In this document: in pieces, positions 8,683 to 17,533 of the stretch | Numbering within the stretch: the stretch's first letter is position 1 | How the letters are laid out: the number at the start of each line of letters is the position of its first letter | From: Pseudoalteromonas rubra | Lineage (GTDB): Bacteria; Pseudomonadota; Gammaproteobacteria; Enterobacterales; Alteromonadaceae | Direction: 5' to 3' | Length of the DNA: 64,000 nt | Assembly: GCF_000238295.3 (NCBI RefSeq) | Contig: NZ_AHCD03000044.1 | Location: forward strand, 744,001-808,000 | Notes under the pieces: model-generated | Told to the model about the DNA's origin: nothing | The model's database searches: none | The model's input: the letters and a program-made list of their open reading frames with translations, nothing else | Made by a program: the position numbers and the translations under genes

Positions 8683-9812
8683 AAATTGAATAGAGGCCTT
8701 GGGTTATTTTGCAAAATATCTGAAATTTGCTCATTGCTAAGACTGGGCATTTCATTGGCCATTTGTGCAAGGTCAAAATGAAGGTGGTCCGGGTGAGGGT
8801 AATCACTCCCAAAGATGAGCTTTTCGTGACCTATCGCGTTAACCGTTTCACTTATAGGCTCTCCAATTTCAACACCAACCCAACAGTGTCTGATAAAGTA
8901 TTCAGATGGGCGCATTCTTATATTGGTATGTGTGATGGATGGAAACTCGTTGTGACAAATATTATCCAGCCTCCATAACCAGTGGGGTACCCATGAACAA
9001 CCAGCTTCCAGAAAGGCTATTTTCAATTTGGGGTTGCGCTCAAAGACGCCAGACTCGAGAAGAGAAACAAATGCCATTTGTGCCTCCATTGGATGAGAGC
9101 ACGCATGGAGTGAGAATCGATTCTTGAATCGGTCCATACCAACAGTCTCACCTTGCAAGTGTGTACCTCCATGGAATGTAACTGCTAATTCATGATGTGC
9201 ACATGCTTGCCAAAATTGTTCGTATCGCTCATCGCCAAGCGATATGCCAAGTATTGGTTCTGGTCTTAGCGCAAGAGCACTCCATCCCTTTCGCACAGCA
9301 TCTTCAACTTGTTCTAGTAAGGAGCTGGGATCATGACGGCTAATCAGATAAGCTGGAATAAGTCTGTCTTTGGCATAATTGCAATAGTCCTCAATCCAAC
9401 GGTTATAGCCTTTCGCAAACTCCAGCGATGTCAGCGCATCTACCTTACTGTGATTTACGATAAGGCCAGCAAAAGTAGGATATATGATTGCTTTATCCAC
9501 ACCCGTTCTGTTCAGTTCTTCTAGGTGATCAATTGGATTTGTAGCAGAAAGTCGTTCATTGATACTTTCGCTATTGATTAGCGCTGAGGCGATTTGTAGA
9601 TCTTTACCCCAGTTACTGAATACAGGTTCTTCACCGACCATATAGCTCGGAGGAATAGGGAGTTGCTTGCCCGATTCGTCTTTCAGGTCAATTTCCGCAC
9701 TTGCAGGTTTTAACCAGATAGGCGTTTTTTCGTATACATCTTTGCTTATATATTCTTTCCAGATTTCAACTGGCTCAATTACGTGTCTGTCACAATCAAT
9801 GACTTTTTGCAT
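8679..9812 (-). CDS. Amidohydrolase family 2 (metal-dependent TIM-barrel hydrolase, 377 aa)
   Basis: The N-terminus VIDCDRHVIEPVEIW is the metal-binding first strand of PF04909 amidohydrolases (D-x-D-x-H-x-x-E-P variant). Later signatures are AVTFHGGTHL, the GCSWVPHWLWRLD segment and FGSDYPHPDH with the metal-ligand Asp. The family includes decarboxylases and hydrolases of C-C, C-N and C-O bonds, so the reaction is not fixed by sequence. It lies between the oxygenase (8 bp gap upstream) and YcaO-1 (4-bp stop/start overlap downstream), so it is translationally linked to both and very likely acts on the same product. An amidohydrolase paired with stand-alone YcaO enzymes is known from bottromycin biosynthesis, where it removes the follower peptide. 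Any parallel here is inference. Confidence 0.88.
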   Translation of the reverse strand: MQKVIDCDRHVIEPVEIWKEYISKDVYEKTPIWLKPASAEIDLKDESGKQLPIPPSYMVGEEPVFSNWGKDLQIASALINSESINERLSATNPIDHLEELNRTGVDKAIIYPTFAGLIVNHSKVDALTSLEFAKGYNRWIEDYCNYAKDRLIPAYLISRHDPSSLLEQVEDAVRKGWSALALRPEPILGISLGDERYEQFWQACAHHELAVTFHGGTHLQGETVGMDRFKNRFSLHACSHPMEAQMAFVSLLESGVFERNPKLKIAFLEAGCSWVPHWLWRLDNICHNEFPSITHTNIRMRPSEYFIRHCWVGVEIGEPISETVNAIGHEKLIFGSDYPHPDHLHFDLAQMANEMPSLSNEQISDILQNNPRPLFNL

Positions 9813-9820
9813 GCTAAAAA

Positions 9821-10591
9821 TTACTCTCTTTCGTATATAGTAGGGCAGAATCGTTCATCATTAATTACTAGTGCATAACCGTAATCTTCTACGTTATTAT
9901 CAAATTCAACCTCGTCCGTGAAAAGGCCAACGGTGATGACGATTCTGTCTGTTGGAGATTCGTTAGGGTAACTACCATGTAGAGCATTGAAATCATGGAA
10001 ACTGATCCCACCCAGGGGTAGTGTCACTTGTTCCTCTTTCCAATTCTGAGTTTTGTAGAAGTTTTGTAAGAGAGGCACTTGTGAGTTTATATTTTGGATT
10101 TCGCCACCTGTATGCTCAAGCGTTGGCTCCCATGTATGTGAGCCTGGTACGATAACCAGTGGGCCAGAGTTTGAATTAATATCAACCAGAGGGATCCAAG
10201 CAGTCAGAGTACCCTTTTTAAAAAAAGGCATATGTTGCGAATCTCTATGAAATCCTACGTTGCCCTTGGATTGGGACCCACTCGGTTTGTAAAATAGTTG
10301 GCATCCCCATACATTTATTTTTGAAGCACCTGTTAGTTTGGCTGCTAGATTACCAATTTGAGATTGTGTAATTGCCTGATAAATACGTTCATCCGACATG
10401 TGTATCTGTGTCAGACGAGTTAATTCTGAGTTGCCATCGCCAAAGTGACACCAAGGCTGAACTCCTGTTTGGTATTCTTTTTCGAGGACTTGTTTCACAC
10501 CCTGTTTGGCTTTAAGTAGTAAATCTATATCCAGGATAGGTTGGTCAAAAACGGCATAGCCGTTTTCGGAGAAAAAGTTTTTTACCGTCAT
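9821..10591 (-). CDS. Phytanoyl-CoA dioxygenase (PhyH)-like Fe(II)/2-oxoglutarate oxygenase (256 aa)
   Basis: The facial triad is readable: His115 and Asp117 in GFHRDSQH, the distal His205 in FNALHGSYPN, and Arg216 (PTDRIVITV) for the 2-oxoglutarate carboxylate. Length and layout fit the PhyH family, which hydroxylates lipids, amino acids and natural products. In this position it most likely hydroxylates a side chain or backbone of the cluster's peptide product. It follows the precursor-like gene of module B by 43 bp and precedes the amidohydrolase by 8 bp. The second oxygenase-like gene at 17530 occupies the equivalent place in module A but has lost some of these residues. Confidence 0.88.
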   Translation of the reverse strand: MTVKNFFSENGYAVFDQPILDIDLLLKAKQGVKQVLEKEYQTGVQPWCHFGDGNSELTRLTQIHMSDERIYQAITQSQIGNLAAKLTGASKINVWGCQLFYKPSGSQSKGNVGFHRDSQHMPFFKKGTLTAWIPLVDINSNSGPLVIVPGSHTWEPTLEHTGGEIQNINSQVPLLQNFYKTQNWKEEQVTLPLGGISFHDFNALHGSYPNESPTDRIVITVGLFTDEVEFDNNVEDYGYALVINDERFCPTIYERE

Positions 10592-10634
10592 TTTAATTCG
10601 AGGCCATTTATTAAAATGGCCTCACTCCAGGTTA

Positions 10635-11621
10635 TCAGGTACTGGTGAATGGCTGATTTGCTCGAGCTGCGACAAGGTCTGCAAGTGCCATTGGGGAGAC
10701 ATCTTCAGAGTAATCTGGTGCAGGCAAGTCAATAAACAGCGTGCTGGTGTATTCGTTTACGTTATACACTTTTTCCCCAGCCTCTTCTGTAGCCGGCTCT
10801 TTGCTTGCATATGAAAGATAGATGTTTAGTTCATCAGCAACTTTATATCCCAAGTTTTCCAGCAAAACAGGGTAATCTCTTAGATTTGGCTTAGTAACAG
10901 GATCAATACACTCAGTTGTACTCAAAGCCCAGTTATAAGAGATCAGGCGAGGTACAAAATGCAACCAGCTGTAGTCGTCATCAACACCTTCGCTTCCGCC
11001 TCTGTCTGAATTTTCAACTTCATTACTGCCTATGGCAGAGTTTATGTTGCTATAGCCACTAGCTTTATGACTTGAATTTGAATCGACCAGAGCATCTATT
11101 TTTAGGTTTAGCGGGGTATGTTCAGAAGAAGTTGAACTAGCTGGATAATGAAATAATTGAGAAAATGGAAAAAATCTTTGCATTGATATGTAGTCCGATA
11201 ACACGCTACTTCTCTCCGCATTTATACTATGGGGCGGTAGCTTGACTTCCAAGTCTATCAGTAAGTTTCTCCAACCATTTTTACTGGACCAAAAGGTAGA
11301 TGAGTCATATATTGGTGTCCGACTATCTTCATTTCTTTCGCAAATGTTAATGATTGAGTACTGTTGACTCGCGTCTTTACCTGTCAGGTTTGATAATAGG
11401 CTCACCCCATGTGAAGCACTGCCGTCTTTGTTAAAATGGGTGTATTCTCGGATATTAGAAATACCCAGATTCTTCATTATGTAAAAAAGTCGGTTTTCCC
11501 CCGCGTTAGCTAATACGCGTTCCTTGTTGTCCCATAAATAAGATATTATCTTTTGGAAGGCAATATCCCACTCAGAGTTTGTTGTCACTTTCCAGTTAAT
11601 TTCATTTGTGCTGTTTGTCAT
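10635..11621 (-). CDS. Large precursor-like protein B of the TOMM cluster (328 aa, C-terminal PFTST)
   Basis: Residues ~8-40 read WKVTTNSEWDIAFQKIISYL then WDNKERVLAN. This is the same W..A...I.YAW..(N/Q)KE..L pattern as in precursor A, and it resembles the nitrile-hydratase-derived leader of Burkholderia-type (BMA_0021/0022) TOMM precursors. A middle domain with NLRDYPVLLENLGYKVADEL repeats a leader-like motif. The C-terminus is MALADLVAARANQPFTST, close to the AMSLMDYDALGKIYPFTT end of precursor A. The two Cys residues lie far from the tail. RBS aaggaac precedes the ATG, and a promoter lies just upstream. At 328 aa it is unusually long for a RiPP precursor, so a modified carrier or structural protein is an alternative. 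The precursor role is inference from the shared tail and position. Confidence 0.6.
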   Translation of the reverse strand: MTNSTNEINWKVTTNSEWDIAFQKIISYLWDNKERVLANAGENRLFYIMKNLGISNIREYTHFNKDGSASHGVSLLSNLTGKDASQQYSIINICERNEDSRTPIYDSSTFWSSKNGWRNLLIDLEVKLPPHSINAERSSVLSDYISMQRFFPFSQLFHYPASSTSSEHTPLNLKIDALVDSNSSHKASGYSNINSAIGSNEVENSDRGGSEGVDDDYSWLHFVPRLISYNWALSTTECIDPVTKPNLRDYPVLLENLGYKVADELNIYLSYASKEPATEEAGEKVYNVNEYTSTLFIDLPAPDYSEDVSPMALADLVAARANQPFTST

Positions 11622-11655
11622 GGTAGTTCCTTTTGCTTACAGATTTTCGACCTGT

Positions 11656-11670
11656 TACTCGATACGAGTA
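11656..11670. promoter_or_regulatory. 15-bp palindrome, candidate operator of module B
   Basis: TACTCG-ata-CGAGTA is a perfect 6-bp inverted repeat with a 3-bp centre. It overlaps the -10 hexamer and expected start site of the promoter described at 11667-11695 on the minus strand, the usual place for a repressor site. No dedicated DNA-binding regulator is encoded inside the cluster. Confidence 0.4.
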
Positions 11671-11695
11671 TAATTAACACAGCGTTTGTAGTGAA
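11667..11695 (-). promoter_or_regulatory. Predicted sigma-70 promoter of module B
   Basis: On the minus strand TTCACT (11690-11695), a 17-bp spacer and TATACT (11667-11672) match the -35/-10 consensus at 4 of 6 and 5 of 6 positions. It lies in the 166-bp gap upstream of the precursor-B gene, the only long gap inside the cluster. Confidence 0.45.
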
Positions 11696-11787
11696 GGCTT
11701 TCCTTTTTAAGTTTCATCAATCAATAGCTATAGAATTTGGTCAGGCTTGAAATATTGTGACAGTAGTGTAACTCACAGCTCTTGTCG

Positions 11788-12842
11788 TTAAATATACAAC
11801 CCTTGCTGATTAATCGTCTTTTCCGTCAATGCTTTATCCAGCCAACCGAGTTTGACAGGTGTCTCATAAAGCCGTGGATTACCTAGTTGTGGCCAGATGT
11901 GGCACAGCCCGGGTACAAAGACTTTAGCAGTGCTCAGTGGAATAGGCGAGCGTGAATAATCCAGTGCCAGTGTTTCCATATCCAGATTGTTTAACTGTTC
12001 AACAATGGCCAGAATATCACCCTTCAGATCACCGCTTTGTGTTAGTTGATAGCTTGCACGAGGTGCATTGGCCTCAGGCTGAAGGAAACTAGCATCGGTA
12101 ATGGCATCAAAATCAAAGGGGGCACCATTTTGGTCCCGGATAGGAATAAGCTGACATAACTCAGTGAGCGCACGTTGTGGGGCCATTTCGGGTTTTAAGT
12201 GGCAGCCGAAGCCAAATACATACCCCTGAGTTGCTTTGTTACGGCCAATCGCTGCCATCACGGGTACGCCGGTATCCACGGTGAGGTCCAGCACCCAATA
12301 GTCGTGTTCAGCGGTGATTGTTTGGTGCAGCGGTGCCAAATAATCCGGATCCAGGCCGCTTAACTCAAACTGTGGACGCGGTAAGCGGTTGTACCACCAG
12401 ATAGCAGTTGCATCACGTTCAAGCAACTCAAATAAAGCCTGTAAAATGGCTTCTTCCAGATTGTTGCCTGCGGCACAGCCATTAGAATGCCATTTGCCAA
12501 AGCGGTCTTCTTCAAACGGCGTATTGGCAAAGCAGCAAACGGTGGGCACAAAGACTTTTTCATCGCGTGTGAGCGACCACAGAGCAGTCCAATTGACAGC
12601 CTCTCCAGTATAGAAAAGCGCGGCTTGCTTGCGCTGAGATTCTGAGTCCGCAGGGTCCGCAAAGCGCGCATACTGCTGCTCGCTGTAGGGTAACAACTGA
12701 GAAAAGCTATAACTGCGAGCGCCCAGCTGATGAGCCTGTGCGACTTGAGTTAGCTCATCGCCCACATACTGTGCATTCTTACGTTCGATAGCTTCGCATA
12801 ACGCACTGGCCTTAGACTGTTCGTGTGTGACGCCTTTGCCTA
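11788..12842 (-). repeat. 1,055-bp direct repeat, copy 2 (3' part of YcaO-2)
   Basis: Second copy of the block at 6634-7688, offset 5,154 bp, no indels seen. It starts at the stop codon and ends in the codons just before the conserved YcaO GKG motif, so the junctions coincide with the start of the catalytic domain. Confidence 0.95.
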
Positions 12843-13782
12843 GCGTTTGTTGGGCAAAATCGGCACCACTAATTAGCTTTGGAGCTTTCGTTGGGCATTT
12901 GTAAAATCCTGAAGTGAAGATCTTAATTGAGTCCAAAGGAGAGGACAGTTTAGTTTCAGGAAAAATATAACCCAGTTGGCGGCCAATAAATGGTGCAAGT
13001 TTTTTGAGTGTGTCTTCTGCTTTATAAGCTCTTGAACCACCATCTGCGCCACAGGTGATTGGAGTGCTTTTAAGAGATAATTCAGGTTTGTTATCAGAGC
13101 GCGGTATACGCTCCAAAATATCAAAGTTATACCTGGCAGATGACCCGTGCTGAATATCAAAAACCAACGCATCAACGCAGTCGAGGGCATTAACTAGCGA
13201 GCATAGCTGTTTTGGTATTTTCGGGAAAGACAGCAAGCGACCTTTGCCTTTACCAAACTTATCCATGAAGAGGTCGAGTGGCCGGCTGGCAAAAACCCAT
13301 GCCAAGTAACTCTCTAATTTGTCAGTACATGTTATGACCGGTGAAATATAAATACTATTTTTATATACTTCACAAAACCTTAGAGGGAAGTGTTCCTGCA
13401 GATTTGTTGCTTTCCTAATATCTTCGATTAGTATGCAAGAGTTCTGCAAGTGTGATGATATACGCTGCCAGCTTTCTGCGAAACTTTGTATGAAACAACT
13501 TGATCCATATATCTCTTCGATAAGTTCTGTTTTCGTATCTTGTAGATCAACTTCAACTAGCCAGCCTCTTTTAGTCGCGTTTTCTACTTGATAATAAAAG
13601 TGGGCTAAAAGTTCGGCAGGAACACTTTTCGCCAGTTCATCAACATTTGTCAGGCTTTTGAAGTGTGAGAACAAGGGGAAATTTTTAGCATCCAAAACAA
13701 ATTCATTAGTTTGGCTGTTAAGCAGAACGTTATCATGCTTATCCATAAAGAAGCTGAATTTGCTATTAAACTTGAGTTTCAT
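11788..13782 (-). CDS. TOMM cyclodehydratase-type protein with fused N-terminal recognition region and YcaO domain (YcaO-2, 664 aa)
   Basis: Same architecture as YcaO-1. The N-terminal ~90 residues include VLLNSQTNEFVLDAKNFPLF, a winged-helix RRE-like pattern. An E1-like linker region runs to ~310, and the YcaO domain (TLGKGVTHEQSKASALCEAI, NGCAAGNNLEEAILQALFEL, LLERDATAIWW) reaches the end at NQQGLYI. The boundary with the 1,055-bp repeated block falls at nt 12842. Upstream of it the protein bears little resemblance to YcaO-1 and base composition drops. The pair therefore has one shared catalytic half and two different putative peptide-binding halves. It starts 7 bp after the asparagine-synthase-like gene and ends module A. 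Reaction inferred from family: ATP-dependent cyclodehydration or a related amide-activating step. Confidence 0.87.
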   Translation of the reverse strand: MKLKFNSKFSFFMDKHDNVLLNSQTNEFVLDAKNFPLFSHFKSLTNVDELAKSVPAELLAHFYYQVENATKRGWLVEVDLQDTKTELIEEIYGSSCFIQSFAESWQRISSHLQNSCILIEDIRKATNLQEHFPLRFCEVYKNSIYISPVITCTDKLESYLAWVFASRPLDLFMDKFGKGKGRLLSFPKIPKQLCSLVNALDCVDALVFDIQHGSSARYNFDILERIPRSDNKPELSLKSTPITCGADGGSRAYKAEDTLKKLAPFIGRQLGYIFPETKLSSPLDSIKIFTSGFYKCPTKAPKLISGADFAQQTLGKGVTHEQSKASALCEAIERKNAQYVGDELTQVAQAHQLGARSYSFSQLLPYSEQQYARFADPADSESQRKQAALFYTGEAVNWTALWSLTRDEKVFVPTVCCFANTPFEEDRFGKWHSNGCAAGNNLEEAILQALFELLERDATAIWWYNRLPRPQFELSGLDPDYLAPLHQTITAEHDYWVLDLTVDTGVPVMAAIGRNKATQGYVFGFGCHLKPEMAPQRALTELCQLIPIRDQNGAPFDFDAITDASFLQPEANAPRASYQLTQSGDLKGDILAIVEQLNNLDMETLALDYSRSPIPLSTAKVFVPGLCHIWPQLGNPRLYETPVKLGWLDKALTEKTINQQGLYI

Positions 13783-13789
13783 AATACAG

Positions 13790-15604
13790 TTACGTTTCCA
13801 AATTAAAGTGCTTTTGCAAAAACAGAATACTTAGGAAGTGGCAAACAATGATGTCTTCTGAAAAATCTAGCTGAGTCTGATTTTTTACAACAGACTCAAA
13901 AAAAGTGATGACTTTATCTATATCGTAAATACCCAATTGTGATTCTCTGCTAGACAATTCATATAATTCATCTAGCAGATAAAGTGTAATGTTTTTGGTT
14001 AAGTTAGTCGGAGCTAAAAAAGGTTTTTTGATTTGCTCTACATGCAAATGAGGGAAATTCACAGTAAATGCATCTCTTAAAATTCTCTTATTTTTACCGT
14101 TGCAATACTTGAAGGCAGTTGGGAGTGAGTGAATGAAAGCGACTAATGAGTTATCCAGGAAAGGCTGGCGGCCTTCTATTGAGTTTGCCAGTTCAGTTTT
14201 ATCTCCCAGAGCAAGCAAATTATAGTCCTGATATACAGTGTTATAGTGAAGCCATTGGCTGTATCCAATAGAGGAGGTAATTATGTCACTGTGCGGTGCG
14301 GTTAAGTGCGTTGTGTAACAAGCATCAGAGAAGTCAGCAGAGCGCAAAGCTTTGAATAACTGAAAGTTTGACGTAGCACTTAAAATTGCGCTGGGTGTAA
14401 AATTCAATGCAGCCTCAAGTATGCTTTGACCTTCAAAAAGCGGAGTGTGTTCGCCTTGTTGTGTTAGAGGAGAATTCAAATCATATTGGAAAAACTGATA
14501 GCCAAGCAATGATTCATCAGCCCCTTCTCCTGTTAGCGCAATTCTAATCCCGCTTTCTTGTACTTTACGGCTCAACAGGTATTTGGCTGCAACGTTTAAA
14601 TTTGGCACTATCGATTCTGCATGATAGATAGATTTTTCAAATGATCTAATGAGATCGTTGTGATCTAGTCGAAGTGTATGGTGTTTAATTCCAAGCTGCT
14701 TAGCCAATTTTTCAGCTGCCAGACTTTCATCTAGTGGACTATTAGGGAATCCGATACTGAATGATTCAGCTTTGTCACTCAGTCGAGCTGACAATGCGCT
14801 GATATATGATGAGTCTATGCCAGAGCTTAAGTAACAAGCAAAACGCTCTTGAGGTATTCTTTTGTGCACGGCTTGCTCAAACTGCCGGCTAAACTCTTGC
14901 GTTGCTTGTTCGTAAGAAATATCACACTGTTCAAATAAATCGGGGTTAAACGGAGACTGCTTGCAAAATGGATAGCTTTTTAGGTCTTGATTTGTGAACT
15001 CAACTATATGACCTGGGGGGACAGAAAAGACTCCTTTTACAAATGTTTCTTTGGCACCTACTAAAAATCGTTCTTTTGCAACTAAATAGTGCTCATTCCA
15101 TACAGCTGGTACACCCGCAGATAGCAAAGCTTTAATTTCTGATGCGGCTATAAAACAATCATTATTATGGTAGTAGTAGAGTGGCTTGCTGCCATTTCTA
15201 TCTCGTGCAAGGTAGAGCTCATCAGTTTTCCGATTGTATAAACATAGTGCAAACTCACCCTCTAGTTCATCGAGATAATTGACACCAAATAGCTCAACGC
15301 CTCTTAATGCTATTTCACTATCCGACCTTGATGTAAAAGATGCTCCTGACTTTTCGAGATGCGCAGCATCATTATATATTTCTCCATTTACAGCGCAAAC
15401 CCATGCGCTGTACTCAGAAATTATAGGCTGATGAGCACTTGAACCTCCGTTTATTGCTAGTCGTTTATGACCTATAAAGACCCCCGTAATTTCGTCATAA
15501 TAAAAGTGCTGCTGATCTGGACCTCGGTGATTTAATAGCTCTAAAGATTTCATGAGGTCATTTGTGTTATTTCGATTGTTTATGGAGGCTAATATTCCAC
15601 ACAT
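13790..15604 (-). CDS. Glutamine-hydrolysing asparagine synthase-like amidotransferase (604 aa)
   Basis: The protein begins MCGILAS, so the catalytic Cys2 of the class II glutaminase domain is intact, followed by NHRGPDQQHFY and NGEIYND as in AsnB. The synthetase half carries the PP-loop YLSSGIDSSYISAL (around residue 262) and LTGEGADESLLGYQ, which bind ATP and the acyl-adenylate. Full length and intact sites argue for a working ATP- and glutamine-dependent amidotransferase. In RiPP pathways homologues act as lasso cyclases or form C-terminal amides. A plain asparagine synthetase is the alternative, but the position inside a tight operon between two YcaO genes (18 and 7 bp gaps) favours a biosynthetic role. 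Confidence 0.9.
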   Translation of the reverse strand: MCGILASINNRNNTNDLMKSLELLNHRGPDQQHFYYDEITGVFIGHKRLAINGGSSAHQPIISEYSAWVCAVNGEIYNDAAHLEKSGASFTSRSDSEIALRGVELFGVNYLDELEGEFALCLYNRKTDELYLARDRNGSKPLYYYHNNDCFIAASEIKALLSAGVPAVWNEHYLVAKERFLVGAKETFVKGVFSVPPGHIVEFTNQDLKSYPFCKQSPFNPDLFEQCDISYEQATQEFSRQFEQAVHKRIPQERFACYLSSGIDSSYISALSARLSDKAESFSIGFPNSPLDESLAAEKLAKQLGIKHHTLRLDHNDLIRSFEKSIYHAESIVPNLNVAAKYLLSRKVQESGIRIALTGEGADESLLGYQFFQYDLNSPLTQQGEHTPLFEGQSILEAALNFTPSAILSATSNFQLFKALRSADFSDACYTTHLTAPHSDIITSSIGYSQWLHYNTVYQDYNLLALGDKTELANSIEGRQPFLDNSLVAFIHSLPTAFKYCNGKNKRILRDAFTVNFPHLHVEQIKKPFLAPTNLTKNITLYLLDELYELSSRESQLGIYDIDKVITFFESVVKNQTQLDFSEDIIVCHFLSILFLQKHFNLET

Positions 15605-15622
15605 TAGTTATTACATACCACT

Positions 15623-17533
15623 TTATATTAGAAGCTCTAATTTGTTTAGTTCACTTTCATTTCTTGCTTTTTCTAGAAGCCCCATTTTCACTGGTATAGT
15701 ATAGAGCCTTTCTGAGCCTAAATAAGGAAAAAAGTGGCATAAGTTAGGGGCGATAACTTTCACGGCATACAGTGGTAGATTGTCTTTGGATTGGTCTACA
15801 TAGTACAAGTTTACACCAATACGCTTAAGCTCACTTACAATAAAGTTCAAAGAGTCAGAAATACTTTTGAAGTTGTATTGAGGCGATGTTTCGGAGCTCT
15901 TGATCTCGGAGCTTCCGAGGATATAACTCTCTAATCTAATGTCAGAAAAACTGAAAGGGGATGTATTTATATCTTTAATTTCATGGACTTGAAAAAGCTC
16001 CGTTATTGCTCTTTGTTTTGCTATTGTTAGGTCTAAATGGCACCCAAATGAGAGTGTTATTTCACTGTTTTCAGCATTTAATGAAATAGCGGCTACAACT
16101 GGAATACCGATATCAGATGTTAGGTCAAGCAACCAGAGGTTGTATTTTTGACCAAAAAATAGCTCAATCTGGTTTGTTAATTCATCACCAATACCATCTA
16201 AGTTTAGCCTGGGTACAGTCGTTTTGTTGTACCACCATATAGCAACGGCATCTCTTTCTATTAATTCCAAAGTACCTTGCAATACAGCTTCTTCTAGACT
16301 ATTCCCCGCGGCACCTCCATTATGATAGAACTTCACAAAGCGAGACGGATATGGCGTATTCTTGTAGACAAAATTTATAGGAACCCAGTACTCTTGGTCG
16401 AATAGATCTCTGCACTTTGTCCAATGAATTGGCTGATCTAAGTACTCCTCCACCTCATATATTGACTGAGTGCCTTGAGCTATTCGTTGTGCAAATTTTT
16501 TGTATTGAGCTTGGCTGAATGGTGTTAACTCAACTAGCTTTAGACAGTTTTCTAATTCACTTTGCTTTGCTTCTATAGCATTGATAGAGTCGTCAAAATT
16601 TGATGAAATGCGCTCAATTGCTTCGCAAAGTGAGCTTACTTTTGATTGCTTGTCATCTATACCTTTCCCCATTGCTGTGTAGTATAAAGATTCATTGCTG
16701 ATGCAGTCTGAGTCTATAGGATGTTCGCAAAAAGTAGAAAAGTAGGTTTTACTCCCACCTTTGTTCGTACAGTTGTTTATTTTTCCATGGAAGCAAAGGC
16801 ACCCGAATATAGGGTCTGCTACTACCTCAATATTCTTTAATGTCTCTTCCTTACTGATTACTCTAAAGCCGGAGTGCTTGTTAACCACTTTATCCTGAGC
16901 TGGTTTGAACTTTTTTACCGGGCTCCATGTTTTCAATGCATCTCTCTCGGAAACATATGACCAACCATAGCTAGATATACAGATGAGTTTATTTAATGAC
17001 TCATTGGAAACATTTAGATCTCTTGTAAAATCAACCCCTTTTTTAAATAGCCTTCTTCTTAAAGGTCTAGTATTAAGGTAAGTTTCTCGAGATGTATTTA
17101 TCAGGCTAAGCATTTCCGCCTTGTTTCTTCCTATAATTACCTGTGGTAATTGAGTTGTAGGAATTATGACGCGAACTATCTCATGGCTCATAACTAACTC
17201 ATCAATCCTGGGATCTGTTATTTCGTTAGCTATGATGTCATATGTATTTATGCATCTTTGACTTTTGAGTGAGCTTGTCGATAAAGATGTGAGATTTACC
17301 CCTGTAAGGAAGGTTTCAGACTTGTATGGTCTTGCATCTTGCTCTGAAATTAGGTCGCTACCAAGTAGCATTTTCTCAATATCTTCGCATTCAATCCGGA
17401 TCCCATTTTCAGTTATTTGTAAATCTGAGAGCGTTTTTAATGGAATCAAGTATTCTCTATCATTATGTATTATGTATAGATTTTGGTCTTCTTTGAAAAG
17501 AAAAGCTTCAGGGTTTATAGAGTAATGCTTCAT
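15623..17533 (-). CDS. Divergent YcaO-domain TOMM protein (YcaO-3, 636 aa)
   Basis: The YcaO domain (about residues 285-636) shows MGKGIDDKQSKVSSLCEAIE, HNGGAAGNSLEEAVLQGTLE, LIERDAVAIWWYN and a VKVIAPNLCHFFPYLGSERL segment near the end. It lacks the shared 1,055-bp block and is only moderately similar to YcaO-1 and -2. The N-terminal part is not clearly RRE-like: it starts as short beta segments (LYIIHNDREYLIPL) and continues with an E1-like region (VRVIIPTTQLPQVIIG). It contains a Cys-rich stretch before the YcaO domain (GCLCFHG...NNC) that could be structural. The ATG overlaps the preceding oxygenase-like stop, so expression is coupled. It may act on precursor A while the other two serve other sites or partners; this is inference. 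Confidence 0.85.
   Translation of the reverse strand: MKHYSINPEAFLFKEDQNLYIIHNDREYLIPLKTLSDLQITENGIRIECEDIEKMLLGSDLISEQDARPYKSETFLTGVNLTSLSTSSLKSQRCINTYDIIANEITDPRIDELVMSHEIVRVIIPTTQLPQVIIGRNKAEMLSLINTSRETYLNTRPLRRRLFKKGVDFTRDLNVSNESLNKLICISSYGWSYVSERDALKTWSPVKKFKPAQDKVVNKHSGFRVISKEETLKNIEVVADPIFGCLCFHGKINNCTNKGGSKTYFSTFCEHPIDSDCISNESLYYTAMGKGIDDKQSKVSSLCEAIERISSNFDDSINAIEAKQSELENCLKLVELTPFSQAQYKKFAQRIAQGTQSIYEVEEYLDQPIHWTKCRDLFDQEYWVPINFVYKNTPYPSRFVKFYHNGGAAGNSLEEAVLQGTLELIERDAVAIWWYNKTTVPRLNLDGIGDELTNQIELFFGQKYNLWLLDLTSDIGIPVVAAISLNAENSEITLSFGCHLDLTIAKQRAITELFQVHEIKDINTSPFSFSDIRLESYILGSSEIKSSETSPQYNFKSISDSLNFIVSELKRIGVNLYYVDQSKDNLPLYAVKVIAPNLCHFFPYLGSERLYTIPVKMGLLEKARNESELNKLELLI

Noticed and set aside
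6634..12842. Insertion sequence or composite transposon flanked by the 1,055-bp repeats
   Set aside because: The repeats are coding 3' ends of two YcaO genes in direct orientation. They lack transposase, terminal inverted repeats and target-site duplications.
15623..17533. Thioamide-forming YcaO
   Set aside because: No TfuA-like partner gene lies in the cluster, and the domain reads like the fused TOMM type.
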